A program made the translations under genes and the position numbers. A DNA stretch of 64,000 bases, from NCBI GenBank assembly GCA_033675265.1, contig JAUJYZ010001532.1, positions 1 through 64,000 of the forward strand, written 5' to 3'. The notes beneath the pieces are model-generated. The model searched no databases. It saw only the letters and a list, made by a program, of their open reading frames with translations, and was not told where the DNA came from. Shown one piece after another: positions 12,308 to 23,652 of the stretch (position 1 is its first letter; every line of letters begins with the position of its first letter). This stretch comes from Actinostola sp. cb2023. Its lineage: Eukaryota; Cnidaria; Anthozoa; Actiniaria; Actinostolidae.

Positions 12308-13560
12308 TACCTTGATAATAGATAGAACGTTGGCCGTAGTAGGACTTGAGTATTATTGCCTAGTTAACTGTAAATCATTCTTCAGAATTATTACAAATGC
12401 TTCAATCTATGACTGACATTCGTGTATAGACTTAGTTCGGTAGTATTGCTTTTAATTTTGCGAACATAGTAAATAATTGATGATTTCATGATATCAATAA
12501 CCCAGTAGGACCTATCGTTTTTATTAAGGCCTGCGATGATACTCGATCTTGCGATAATCTTAATAGCACTTGATAGGAACTACTTGCACCGACTGCGCAC
12601 GTGATCGTAACTGACCCACGCGCGGCGCACGCATTAACCTGACATGTTACAACTACTGGGCCAAACTGAAGACCCAGTTGTGGGGAAGAGAGCCGGACGA
12701 GGTGTTGATAAGGCCCAGGTGAAAAACTAATTCACGTGGTAATGAAATATATCAGGCAGCATATATCATTCTCTCATTTGTCAGTTTAACGGGTGGTGAT
12801 CTCCAGCCTAGGATCATGCAAACCACGGCCTCCCGCACTAACAGCGTGTGATACATGTACCATGTTAACTTTGGTTTGCTTTAAAAAAACAAATGACTTA
12901 CAAGTAGTCATAGGTGCTCCAATTTGTCGCAACTTTAGGGATAGTTTTTACTCGATGGGCGTAGCCCGATCGAGTTATAAAATGGGCTCTTTTCTTCGTC
13001 GTCGTCGTAAGGAAAGGTTACAAAGCTGTCGTTTGTTCGCAACACCACTTGATGGCTCAATGACTCCGACGACGCGACGAACAAGCCGAATGCAGTGCGA
13101 ATGAGAGCGAATGTAAATATGCTTACGTATACGCTTGTCCTTGCACGCTCGATTGGTCTTCGGTCGAGCACATGCTTTGAGAACTTGTTGCCGGAAATAT
13201 TGTGTAAGTTGCCGTTGTAAAGCCATGAATGCTGCCAAGTCTAAGTCTCATTGTATACAAAGTGTATTTATTATACAGCTCTGTAACTGTAGTCTTGTTG
13301 TATGTAAGTGCTAGAGATTACCAGTACGAACGCTGAAACGTCTGTCAGAAAGCTGAAAGCCTTCTTCCTGATGATCGTATTCCGGTAAAAAACGCACCAG
13401 TCATATCAACGAATATGGAAGTCATGGTGAGAATTATCTCTTACGTAAATCGAAGAAAGAACGGGTTTGTAAACAAAGAAAGCATTGCTAAGCTTATTTA
13501 TTTATTTATTTATGTCATTAAGTAAATTAAATGGAATACAATAAATTACAGACACAAGCC
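12308..13560. other. Intergenic DNA, nothing firmly recognised
   Basis: The phrase GAGTTATAAAATGGGCT occurs near 12972 and again as CGAGTTATAAAATGGGCT near 13913, suggesting dispersed repeat fragments. Open frames in both strands across 12793-13238 overlap one another and are not convincing. A TTTA microsatellite lies at about 13496-13514. Confidence 0.45.
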
Positions 13561-13705
13561 TAGAGTGCTATTTAGGAAAGCGTGAAATAGTACTAACTTT
13601 AAATAGTACTAAATAGTGCTATTTCTATTGTTTTCTATTGTTTCATTAGTGCTATTTAGTACTAATTAGTTATTTAGTTTTCAAGCTTTTCTAATTTGCA
13701 CTCTA
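13561..13705. mobile_element. MITE, TAGAGTGC family, copy 1 (145 bp)
   Basis: The ends are TAGAGTGC and its complement GCACTCTA. The core includes AGTGCTATTTCTATTG and TTTCTATTGTTTCATTAG, and inside are inverted AGTACTAA/TTAGTACT pieces. The same ends and core recur at 43520-43676 and 45493-46075, so this is a dispersed non-autonomous DNA element. No transposase is present. The superfamily cannot be told from this copy. Confidence 0.75.
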
Positions 13706-16487
13706 GTAAATATATTTATCATTGTATACTTGTAGTTTACCACTGTCTGTTTACAAGACTACATGATATAAGACTCAGAACCATAATGTAACTCACGGTT
13801 CTTCTATGTCAGTTTACAAGGCAACATTTTACGGTAACTTGTTTCAGCCCATCGAGTGCGCGCTATGTGGAGCGTCTAGTTTTGTTATTACTCGGACACT
13901 TCCGGAGGAAGCCCGAGTTATAAAATGGGCTTTCTTCTTATTTTTCGTAGGCCACAGAATGCGAAGAATGTGATCGTATCGGTCAGGGATGTCTGTTTCA
14001 GGGTTTCGATTGGCTGACTCATTGCCACGGAAATCAGAGACACTTTTGCGTCTACGATTATTTGTGTCAGCGGAGTTACCCAGAATCAAAAGATTATGCT
14101 CAAATTCATGTAAACTATGTGAAATCTGAATCACAAACTAATAGTGTGAAGCGATCTTGATTATACAGCCTCTACATTTTAAAATAATTACAAATTTAGC
14201 AAAAAGATACAAAAATTGTATTTACCACAGGAAGCCCAAAGTTGAACCCCCTCCACTCCTATCTCTCTCCTATTCTCGCTTTTTTAGCTAACTCAGCTTA
14301 CTATCTCAGGATTTCCTGTGTAATCTAACAGGCCAGTCTACTTATGTAAACATGGCGATCCAAATAAGCTTGAAAGAAGCGTTTATCGAGTGAAAAACAA
14401 CGGTGAAAACAATAGATTTACTCAGTATGCTTCTGTAGCGGCGAAAGTGGAATTTAGCTTATCTTTGGCTGGATTTTGCCATATTAGAAGTGGAATTTAT
14501 GGCCAAACAAGTGTAATATTCTGTGAGTTTAGATGATGTCCTTTCGAACTGGCTATCGGGAAAGTGTGTAGCACGCTCGACGAAGCTGCTACCGGACTCC
14601 AACTTTTAGGAATTTACTCAATTTGGCGGCCTTTTACAGTAACAGACAGAGGTATGATGTTGATGAGAGAGCGATTTTTGAAATCAATTTTGTCATACTT
14701 TAATTTCGCTTGTTTGTAAAAAGTGTACTCGATTCGAGCACCCAAAACATTAAACTTGTGAATTAGCTATCGAGAGTTTGCATCCGAAGTTTAGTTCTTC
14801 AGATATTTGTGATTTTCCAAGTTTTGCCATACATTTCTACTATTTCTCGTTGATATGCAAATGTCCGAAAAGCTTATGAATAATGAGCTGCGCAACCAGG
14901 CATGTCTCTGATTTCTGGGTATAAACGGGGGTGATGATATCCGAACGCCTAATGAAGTAATTCTATGCTCAAACGGGTCAAATAGTTTCCGAGCGTATAT
15001 CAATCTAAATTCGAAGCATTGTTCGCTCTAGGTTCGAAGACTAGAAGTGCTGGGTCATCGTTAATAGAAGTGCTAACTCATCGTTCCACGACTACCGACT
15101 AGAAGTGCTGTGTAGAAGCTCGTGCTGTATCGAGAGAGAAGCAGTTGTGTTTAATATGCAGAAGGGAAATGATGTTGTATGGGCCCGGGGTTGTATCGAA
15201 GGCAAGCCATCGATCTTTTTTGTTTGAACAGAACGAACCACTTACATAATTTATACTAGTCACCTCACTCCTTTGACGAGTCCCGATAATTTCTATATTT
15301 GTCTATATTCTTCTATATATGTTTTCTATATATATTTTTATTTTTTATTTTTTCTATATTTTCTTACTCACTTGTAAAGAGCATTGAGATTTATATGTAA
15401 TGCGCTTTTTCAAGAATTAAATTATTATTATTATCACTTCTTTTTAAACACGCTCATTTCACATACAAGTTCCACGAACTCATCAAAAAATGAACTCAAA
15501 AGCAAATCAAATGAACTCAAAAACTATCATGATCTCGCTATGCCATGTTTGTTGCTAATTGTAATAGTACGTACGTGTACAGTTATATCCTTGTATTTAA
15601 ACTTACGACCAGCGACGTAAAAATACATCTAATCGACAGAAACCTACAGAAGTCAAACAGTCGAGCCAGTCGAGTTGTTTTCAATAATACTGCTTCAAGT
15701 TAATTAAGCAAATCCCTATAGAGACTGAATGTTATTTGGCCTTGCATTTCTGTCTGAAAGTGTATTTCTAACCGATGTCCAATACCGATGTCTGTGGCTT
15801 CTAAGAACTCGTAAAACAGAGATAGAGATCATTTGTATCTGCGAATCGTACTTGGGACGTATATTCATGCTTAGATGGTCCTGATAACGTCGGCCTGCAC
15901 ATATCTTGTTGTGTTGAGGTCACTACGAAATTCGATCACTTGTCTGAGACTTTGTCTAGCTACGGGACGCGTCTTGGTTTGTTTGGTTGTAAGCCTACAG
16001 GCATATCATTTCGGCTACTGCATTATCCTTTTTAATAATGCCCGAGTATACGCTCATGGAGCGTCTTGTTGTTATAAAGTGTGCACTTGTGATTCATACG
16101 CATTAAACATCTCGATGCTTTTCCAATACCAGCAACTGCTCTCACGATCGATCAATTACCATCAACTGGCACTGAGTTATTCTTTATTATTTTTGCTTAA
16201 AAGCCTTCTGACGTGTTCAAGAATACAGCTTGCCAATGTACCATAAATTAAAACACCTCGTTTAATTTGGCGCATACTCAGATGCTCTTTGAAAACCCGC
16301 AACAATTGTTCTACCTCTTCATGTGTCATCTACACAACAACGATTTTTATCAAAAACGAATACTATCCAACTGACCTGGGACGTAAGGAGGCGAGGGGCC
16401 TGTGTCCAATTCCATGATGCATTGCGTACACAATATTCAGATCAGCAAACAACACTGTGGTCTATGAAAAACATTTTCCTTCGAATT
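13706..16487. other. Intergenic DNA with a retroposon tail
   Basis: No recognisable gene. At 15374-15437 the sequence GTAAAGAGCATTGAGATTTA ... AATGCGCTTTTTC followed by (ATT)n matches the style of L2/CR1-type LINE or SINE 3' tails, also seen at 61021 and 61151. A 123-codon open frame at 15875-16246 is cysteine- and leucine-rich without a recognisable domain, and I do not accept it as a gene. Confidence 0.45.
15374..15437 (+). mobile_element. LINE/SINE 3'-tail-like fragment
   Basis: A GTAAAGCGC-like start, GCATTGAGATTTATATGT, AATGCGC and a terminal (ATT)n run are typical of the 3' ends of certain LINEs and their SINE partners. Only the tail is present. Confidence 0.5.
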
Positions 16488-17350
16488 TCATTGGAAATGT
16501 CCAAACTGAAACCTTGGAAATCCATTGGAAATGTCCAAAACCTGGGAAATCCATTGAAAATCGGTCCAAAATCTTGGAAATTCATTGAAAATGTCCAAAA
16601 CCTTGGAAATTCATTTGGAAATTCATTGGAAATCGGTCCAAAACCTTGGAAATTCATTGGAAATCGATCCAAAATCTTGGAAACTCATTGTAAATGTCTA
16701 AAACCTTGAAAATTCATTCGAAATCGGTCCACAATCTTTAAAATCCATTGGAAATGTCCAAAACCTTGGAAATCCATTGGAAATGTCCAAAACCTTGGAA
16801 ATTCATTCGAAATCGATCCAAAACCTTGGAAATCCATTGGAAATGTCCAAAACCTTGGAAATCCATTGGAAATGTCCAAAACCTTGGAAATTCATTCGAA
16901 ATCGATCCAAAACCTTGGAAATCCATTGGAAATGTCCAAAACCTTGGAAATCCATTAGAAATGTCCAAAACCTTGGAAATTCATTGGAAATGTCCAAAAC
17001 TCCTTGGAAATTCATTGGAAATGTCCATGTTAACCTTGGAAATTCATTGGAAATGTCCAAAACCTTGGAAATCCATAGGAAATTTCCAAAACCAAGGAAA
17101 TTCATTGGAAATTTCCAAAACCTTGGAAATCCATTGGAAATGTCCAAAACCAATTAGGAAATCCATTGGAAATGTCCAAAACCAAGGAAATCCATTGGAA
17201 ATGTCCAAAACCTTGGAAATATTGGAAATGTCCAAATCCAAGGAAATCCATTGAAAATGTCCAAAACCTTGGAACTGATCCATTGGAAATGTCCAAAATC
17301 TTGGAAATTGTCAATGTCCAAAATCCATTTCCAGAGCCAGAATTTCCAAG
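16488..17350. repeat. 29-bp minisatellite, about 28-30 copies
   Basis: The unit is CCATTGGAAATGTCCAAAAC plus CTTGGAAAT. Variants carry ATTCATT for ATCCATT and AATCGATCC for AATGTCC. Because 29 is not a multiple of three and the unit has no stop in any of the six frames, long open frames appear on both strands at 16442-17389 and encode cyclic permutations of the same peptide. This is a minisatellite, not a gene. Confidence 0.95.
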
Positions 17351-17734
17351 ATTCCAAGAGTGTGCGTGTTTATACAGTGAATATTGCATGCACGTCTTAC
17401 GTTTTTGACATGCGATTCATTGTGAAAGTATAATTAACAGCTGTCAGTTTTTTTCGATGAGGACGATATTTCTGTGTCGATCGTGAATGTCGCAATTATT
17501 AGCGTATCAATTTGAAGAATGTCTTTATATTAATAAAATAACCCTAGAAAGGAATCCATTCATTTCAACATAGAAAGATTAATCACCAAGTAGTAACCTT
17601 CGTGGCTCACGTTAATCGTGTTTAAAGACGTTTTGCTTATGACGGTCGTGTGGTCGGCATGAGACGCGAGGTTTCTCATTTTCTAATTAAATAAAGGCGG
17701 CTCCCACTAGATTGCATGTCCGATCCTTTCAAAA

Positions 17735-18300
17735 ATATGTAGGTTTGGATTTGTCGTAAAAACCGCAAAGATTGGGACACGTGTGGTTAAACCACAGAGA
17801 TTAAGATATTCACATGTATGTATCAAAAGTAGATATGTATCATACGGCACGTTCGATACTTAAAAAACGTAAAGGTTTGGACATGTATAGTAAAAAAAAA
17901 CCAGAGATTTGAACATGTATCGTAAAAAAAATGCAGAGATTGGAAACGTGTTGTAAAAAGCGAAGGGAGTAAGATATTTGCATGTATGTATGAAAAGTAG
18001 ACTTCCACAAGGTAACGCGATCGTTCCTTAAAATCCCCCAGAGATTTGGACATGTATCGTAAAAAAAAATGCAGACTGGATTGAAAACGTGTTGTAAAAA
18101 ACGCAGGGAGTAAGATATTCGCATGTATGTATGAAAAGTAGACTCCCATGCACAAGGTAACGCGATCGTTCCTTAAAATCCCCCAGAGATTTGGACATCG
18201 ATCGTAAACCCCTCCACCCCAGGGATTTGGGAACGTGTTGAAAAAACGGCAGAGATTGAGACATTCGCATACAAATGTATCCAAACTAGACTCCCTAATG
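17735..18300. repeat. Diverged tandem repeat, period roughly 140-170 bp with a ~37-bp subunit
   Basis: Blocks containing AGAGATTTGGACATGTATCG, AAACGTGTTGTAAAAA, GTAAGATATTTGCATGTATG and AAGGTAACGCGATCGTTCC recur about four times with length changes. The subunit G(G/A)ACATGTATNGTAAAAA repeats inside each block. The minus-strand open frame at 17823-18284 follows this repeat and is not a gene. Confidence 0.8.
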
Positions 18301-19306
18301 TAGCAACACGTTCGTTGACGTGCAGTTGTTTAAAAGAAACCCGTTAGGGTGTTGTCTCTTCCCAGGGCTCCGCTCACTGAGGGAGCCGGTATCGCGGGCT
18401 CACCGACACCACCACGGCTGGGGATATCTCACTAAAATATTGTCAGTTGTTACTAGTGATTTGCATGTGTCCAGTCCCTTTCGGATTCTGAATGATGATG
18501 ATGATAACCGACGATGATATATGATATTTGCCATCCCACTCTTATATCTGTATCAGCAAGGAACATATATAAACTTTCAGTCTAATTGGTGACGTGTATA
18601 GACTTCACTAAACTTGTATAGCACTAAATACAGTTCTTTACCCATAACAATAACGTCGTATCTCATAGAAACGATGGTCTGTCGGTTCTATGTTCAGTAA
18701 AATCTGAATTAAACGGACAACCTCTATTGAGAGGAAATCCTATATTAAGCGTACACCCCTATTAAGCGGACTAATTTTTAGGCCATTTTTCTTCTCCATC
18801 TATATTTTTAGGCCATTTTTCTCCCTCCTCCCTCCTACTGATATGTTTAGCCATTTCTCCCTCCTCGCTCTATAGTTTTAGCCATTTCTCCCTCCTCCCT
18901 GATCCGTTCCTCTCCGCTCACCCAGCTGAGCACAATGAGGAAAACCCGGAGTACCCGGAGTAAAAACCCTCGATGCAAGGGAGAGTCGAGAACTGAACTG
19001 ACATGAAGCGCGCGCCCGGTCCAGAACTTTAACCAATCACCACAGTGAGGCAGAAGCATAACCACACAACCACCCATGAGATCACGTGTAATGAAATAAG
19101 ATCAAGTTGAGCACATTTCATACATACTTCTAGCGTTACATTATAATTTCCTATACATAACTATCTATACTCCGTGAGGCCGAAATTATGAGCTTTATTG
19201 GTTTTATTGCAGTCGATCATCTGCAATTCTAAGTTCAATCTAATGTAGATCATTTTTGAATACGCTCTACTGACGTGCTGCGTTGTATTGACCGACGTTG
19301 GTCAGT
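18301..19306. other. Intergenic DNA with a pogo/Tigger-like terminus
   Basis: The segment 18326-18400 carries a dispersed-repeat start (TGTTTAAAAGAAACCCGTTA), and GATGATGATGAT lies near 18493. At 18696-18775 the phrases CAGTAAAATCTGAATTAAAC, GGACAACCTCTATT and CCCCTATTAAGCGGAC resemble ends of pogo/Tigger-type DNA transposons. TAGGCCATTTTTCTCCCTCC-type repeats follow. No transposase frame was found. Confidence 0.4.
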
Positions 19307-19622
19307 AATAATGAGGGTTTATCATGTAATTTCAAAACTCATAGGAGACATAGGACAAAAAAAATATTATCATAGCTGGAAAGAGCTCGTTGAAATTAGT
19401 AAAAATGTGAAGTTTGGAAAAGATTGCTTCACAAATTGCGAAGATGTGAATTTTTAAAAACCGAAATTTTGTATGAAAACCTTTGTTGGTAGGCATATCT
19501 TCGCAATTTGTGAAGCGATCTTTCCAAACTTCACATTTTTACTAATTTCAACGAGCTCTTTCCAGCTATGATACTCATTTTTTGTCCTATGAGTTTTGAA
19601 ATTACATGATAAACCCTCATTG
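19307..19622. mobile_element. Foldback element with ~130-145-bp inverted arms
   Basis: The left arm (about 19307-19451, AATGAGGGTTTATCATGTAA onward) is matched in reverse complement by the right arm (about 19496-19622, ending TTACATGATAAACCCTCATT), with a central spacer of about 45 bp. Mismatches are few. Internal sequences include AGCTGGAAAGAGCTCGTTGA and TTGCTTCACAAATTGCGAAG. No coding capacity is seen, so it is a non-autonomous element. Confidence 0.85.
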
Positions 19623-20707
19623 ATTACCAACTGTTTCGATCATCAATTCCCTCGCAATGTGTCAGGGTCAGAGAATTGGGAAGTGAGTGAGCGAGTAACC
19701 GAGACAACTAGAGTTGCCTTTTCGATGTCTTCGATCTGGTTGGCTGTGGTCAGACATGGACCGCTTTACATGTCTTCGACTCAGCTGCGTCCTTCGTGAT
19801 TCACCTGCCGCCTATAAGGAAGGATGATTAACTCCCCAAATTATTTCTCTCCTTTGTCTAGACTTGGAAAGCACTGAAAAAAATCCGTACTTTCTAGACC
19901 GGAACTTTAAATTGTTATAATTAAATCAAAGTACATATGTCCAAAGTAAATTGGAACTTTAAAAATGTTTCTGGGCCATTTGCATTACACGAGGAAATTG
20001 GAACGTTCAATATGTTTTAATCATCCAGAGCGATTCTCCAGTGTTTATACTCATGAAGCATGATAATGGACAGTTTCAGATTGACTTTGATCTTAAACAC
20101 AAAATGCGCCGTCTCTAAAAACTGTAAAACCCTTTCAGACCTTTTTAGCATAGTTAGAACACTTGAATGCGTCAATTTTGGCGTTGCCTTGCTAATTCAT
20201 ATAGCGGCTTTGCGAGTGAGAGTAAGACATTGAGTAGAGTCATGATCAGTACACCTTACACACAGTCCGTGGAATAAAGGCGCAAAAACCCCGAGTAAAG
20301 ATAAGGCAATTTAGATTTTAAAATGTGTTCCGTTTTCCACCTGTTTTATATTTTCATGGACAGAAAATCAAAGAAGAATAGTCGGATGAGATTTGTCGAA
20401 AATCCGATTATCGATAAACTCGAGAGGGTAATTGAAATCACACAAAAGGATAAAGTAGAGTGTTTTTATCAGGTTGTTTATGGTGCGCAATGAAGTAGAT
20501 GATAACTACATAAATGGCATCCCTAACCATGACTCTATCAAACAATAGATTAGCCTCTTTACATAGCGTCATCGCCGACGCCATTAGTGGTAATTATGAT
20601 CCTTAATCATGTAATCCTGGACGTTCGTCCACAAGTCTATATGAAGCCATCTATCAGTGATGAAATCGCGATTTTGTGGGTGATATGATGGATTGCGAAG
20701 AAATGGC
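19623..20707. other. Intergenic DNA upstream of the candidate peptide gene
   Basis: No gene or clear repeat is seen. It leads into a TATA-like promoter region from 20.7 kb. Confidence 0.4.
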
Positions 20708-20715
20708 TATAAATA
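20708..20715 (+). promoter_or_regulatory. TATA box candidate for the secreted-peptide exon
   Basis: GGC TATAAATA TTTGAAG matches the TATA consensus and lies 237 bp upstream of the candidate ATG at 20952. Two later CATATAAACCG motifs (starting at 20834 and 20862) could act as alternative core promoters with a shorter leader. Initiation has not been observed; this is a consensus match only. Confidence 0.35.
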
Positions 20716-20951
20716 TTTGAAGCCGTTCGACGTGTGACCTTTCTGTTCTTTTTGTTCCATATGCCGCCCTGACCGCATAGCAAATAACCTATCATCTCAA
20801 GTACTTGTTGTTATCAAGCCTATAGGGTAATCATATAAACCGCCTTCGTCCTGTAAAGCGCATATAAACCGTCGGGCCTTCATCGTGGACGAACGCCGTT
20901 TGTAACAACCGTCTCACTTGATCTGGTACCAACTAGGTGACCGTCTTTATC

Positions 20952-21086
20952 ATGTTAATACAAACGGTGATACAGAGTCTGTTGATACTCAGTTTGTTGA
21001 CGATAGCATTTAATAGTCCAGAGGCCGATGCTTTCTTCAACTCGGCATCGAAAGGTGCTAGATTTGTAGGGAAACGAAACACGCAG
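20952..21086 (+). CDS. Candidate first coding exon of a secreted peptide / neuropeptide precursor
   Basis: From the ATG at 20952 a 45-codon frame begins with a signal-peptide-like segment: MLIQTVIQS, a leucine-rich core, then NSPEADA. The small-residue pattern A-D-A fits signal peptidase cleavage before FF. What follows is FFNSASKGARFVGKRNTQ, in which GKR is a classical amidation plus dibasic processing site, giving a possible peptide ending RFV-amide. Immediately after codon 45 comes CAG|GTATGG, a good 5' splice site, so the exon would end in phase 0. A TATA box lies upstream. I do not recognise the peptide family. Alternatives are the pro-region of another secreted peptide (cysteine-rich toxins can also have KR-ended propeptides) or chance. 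No second exon was identified. Confidence 0.45.
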
Positions 21087-21550
21087 GTATGGATAACCGA
21101 AATTTCCCGCATTTTCTTGTGTGCCTTTTGTGTGTGGTTTTTTGTGTGTGTTTTGTTTTGTGTGTGTTCGTACGCGAAAACATGTTTTTTTGTCTGAACG
21201 AAATCTTCAGAAACTACCGATATGCAGTATTAACAAGTTCTGAAGGGTTTGGAGTCACTTTAGCCCGTTCAAAAAGGCCGATCGCCGTGTTAAGTCAGTA
21301 ATGCATTAAACTGGTGCAAAACAACACTCGGCTGCAGGAGTGGTTTAAGTTGAAGATGAGATTTAGGGAGCCTGAATTGTTACTTCTTATCTTACTTGAC
21401 AATGAAGGGCGTATGAAGAATTGATATCAAATTATTACTTTTTCTCTTGTGAAAGTTACCAATATCTCGACGGTTTTCGTTTTTATGCCTAGAATTGATT
21501 ACGGAATAAAAGTGAAAATAAATTGTGCCAAATATTTTACTCGATAATAT
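21087..21550. other. Possible intron or intergenic DNA, no feature seen
   Basis: The donor-like GTATGG opens this stretch. It contains a TG-rich tract near 21117-21170 (TTGTGTGTGG, TTTTGTGTGT). No acceptor followed by a convincing in-phase exon was found downstream within the window. Confidence 0.35.
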
Positions 21551-21985
21551 GAGAAGAAATGTTTCAAAGTGCATAGTTATCTAGAAAATATTATAATATT
21601 TTTTTCAAATTTGATGATCGTACAAAAACACTATGGCACCTAGACTCGAGATCAGGAAATTCGGAATTAGCCATGCATCTAAAATGGAGTAATTATGAGA
21701 AGAAATGTTTCAAAGTGCATAGTTATCTAGGAAATATTATAATATTTTTTTGAAATATGGTGATCGTACAAAAACACTTTGACACCTAGACTCGAGATCA
21801 GGAAACTCGGAATTAGCCATGCATCTAAAATGGAGTAATTATGACAAGAAATGTTTCAAAGTGCATAGTTATCTAGGAAATATTATAATATTTTTTCAAA
21901 TATGATGATCGTACAAAAACACTTTGACACCAAGACTCGAGATCAGGAAACTCGGAATTGGCCATCTAAAATGGAGTAATTGATA
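21551..21985. repeat. 146-bp tandem repeat, three copies
   Basis: GA(G/C)AAGAAATGTTTCAAAG begins at 21551, 21697 and 21843, exactly 146 bp apart. Each unit continues through TGATGATCGTACAAAAACAC, ACTCGAGATCAGGAAA and CGGAATTAGCCATGCATCTA. The third copy has lost a few bases near its end. Confidence 0.9.
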
Positions 21986-22188
21986 CGCATGATATATAAC
22001 TTTCTTTAAAACAACATCTAAGTAGCCTGAGTGAGACATTGCTGACTTGCTAGCCTACGTTAAATTGATGAGTCGTTGATTTGTGCCCAGGGACATCCAA
22101 CTCCTTCTGTTCGCTTGGAAAACCTTCCCATCACATGTCAATGGGTCTAAATCTGATGATGAATATAATAAATTCAACGATAACAACT

Positions 22189-22251
22189 CCATTGATAGTG
22201 TTTGATTCTATGTATATGAAACAATAAAAATAAATAAAATAATAATAAAGA

Positions 22252-22293
<42 letters not shown>

Positions 22294-22412
22294 AATAATA
22301 AATAAATAAATAATAATAAAAATAATAATAAAAAAATAAATAAATAAAAATAAAATAAATAAAATAAAATACAAATCCATTGATAGTGTTTGATTCTATG
22401 TATATGAAACAA
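22189..22412. repeat. AAT/AAAT microsatellite flanked by a direct repeat
   Basis: A (TAA/TAAA)n tract at about 22226-22371 is flanked on both sides by the same ~37-bp sequence starting CCATTGATAGTGTTTGATTC and ending TATATGAAACAAT (22189-22225 and 22377-22412). The hydrophobic open frames on the minus strand here are translations of the microsatellite. Confidence 0.85.
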
Positions 22413-22580
22413 TTTCAACTTTATTCATCTTTTTTCATCTTTTTTTAATCAAAGTTTCAAATACGATTTTATTTCCGGTAATACTTTATTTCCCTTTCCC
22501 ATAAATTCCCGCTAGCTAAACGGAACCAGAAAACACCAATTTTACCACCTTGCTTTCTTATCTTATCTCATTATTGTTAC

Positions 22581-22616
<36 letters not shown>

Positions 22617-23652
22617 GAGAAATGCTTTATTTCAAAAAAGAAGAAATTGTGCTACAATTTGGGACTGCAGGCGAAGCATGAAGAGTAGGACACCCGTTAG
22701 ACAGCAATATTGGAGGAAGAGAGTGTGGAATGTGTATCCCTGGAGCCACCAAGAATATTAAAGACTGAACAACTGCTTTATCATATTGATGTTCAATGCA
22801 ATGCAACACGCATGTCATATAAAATAAATAATATTAATGGAGAGAAAAGAGAAGAAGCAAATTGACTTACTCTGTCCACTTGATTGATTTTCAAACTTTC
22901 CGAAATCCTTTACAAAACTTGGGAAATTTGGAAATGGCCAGTGAAAACGTCGTATAGTAGTAACCTGGCCAAGCGGCTATATGTACACTACTTACGCTTT
23001 GAAATATAATAGAAAATAGCTGGAAGCGTCAGCAGCATTTAAAATGAAAATGAAACTGGACGTGGGTTGGTACAAGGGGGCGCTGCAGCGGACAATTAAC
23101 AACGCTTAGTGTAGGCGCGTGAGGTGTTTTTTTTTAGTTAGTTCGAAGGCCGACTGTACATGCCTTTCTCCTATTAAAATTGCGATTCGACAACCATTTT
23201 GTTTATTATAATGTAAACAACGGCCTTAACGCACCTAGAGAACCTTACCTACCAGAGAACCCAGTAAAGTTAGAATCATGTAAATTCTGATTCCGTTTTT
23301 AACTCGTGGATTATGTATTCCACGAGTTATAGCCGGATCAGGACATTTGGACAATTTTGGGATCACTCGGCTGTAATGTGTTTTTGAATATAATTTTAGT
23401 TGAAGCCTGAGCGCGTTATTGACGCCATCATCACGCCATTGAGCGCGCGCTGAGTTATTCTTCAGAATTTCGATATTTTTCACTGAAATACTCCATAAGT
23501 TTTGGCTTACTGATTTGGCTCAAAAATCATAGTTGTTGTAAAAAAAGAATCGCATGCACAAATGACGTCATAAAATATCCAAAACTTTTTATTTAAACAC
23601 GATAAGTATTTAAAACTAAAGCTTGTGGGGTCGCTTTAGTTTTGAACATTTA
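22413..23652. other. Intergenic DNA with an (ATT)n microsatellite
   Basis: (TTA)n lies at about 22577-22616. The rest shows no gene or repeat that I can name. One isolated TGACGTCATAAAA at 23563 precedes the tandem TGACGTCA array. Confidence 0.5.

Noticed and set aside
15020..15050. tRNA B-box-like GGTTCGAAGAC
   Set aside because: No A box, acceptor stem or cloverleaf can be drawn around it.
15875..16246. 123-codon hydrophobic, cysteine-containing frame
   Set aside because: No signal-peptide pattern, splice sites or family similarity that I can support.
16748..17254. 168-codon open frame on the plus strand
   Set aside because: It is a translation of the 29-bp minisatellite. Equivalent frames exist on both strands and in other phases.
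22131..22418. Hydrophobic leucine/tyrosine-rich frame resembling a membrane protein
   Set aside because: It is the translation of an AAT/AAAT microsatellite.
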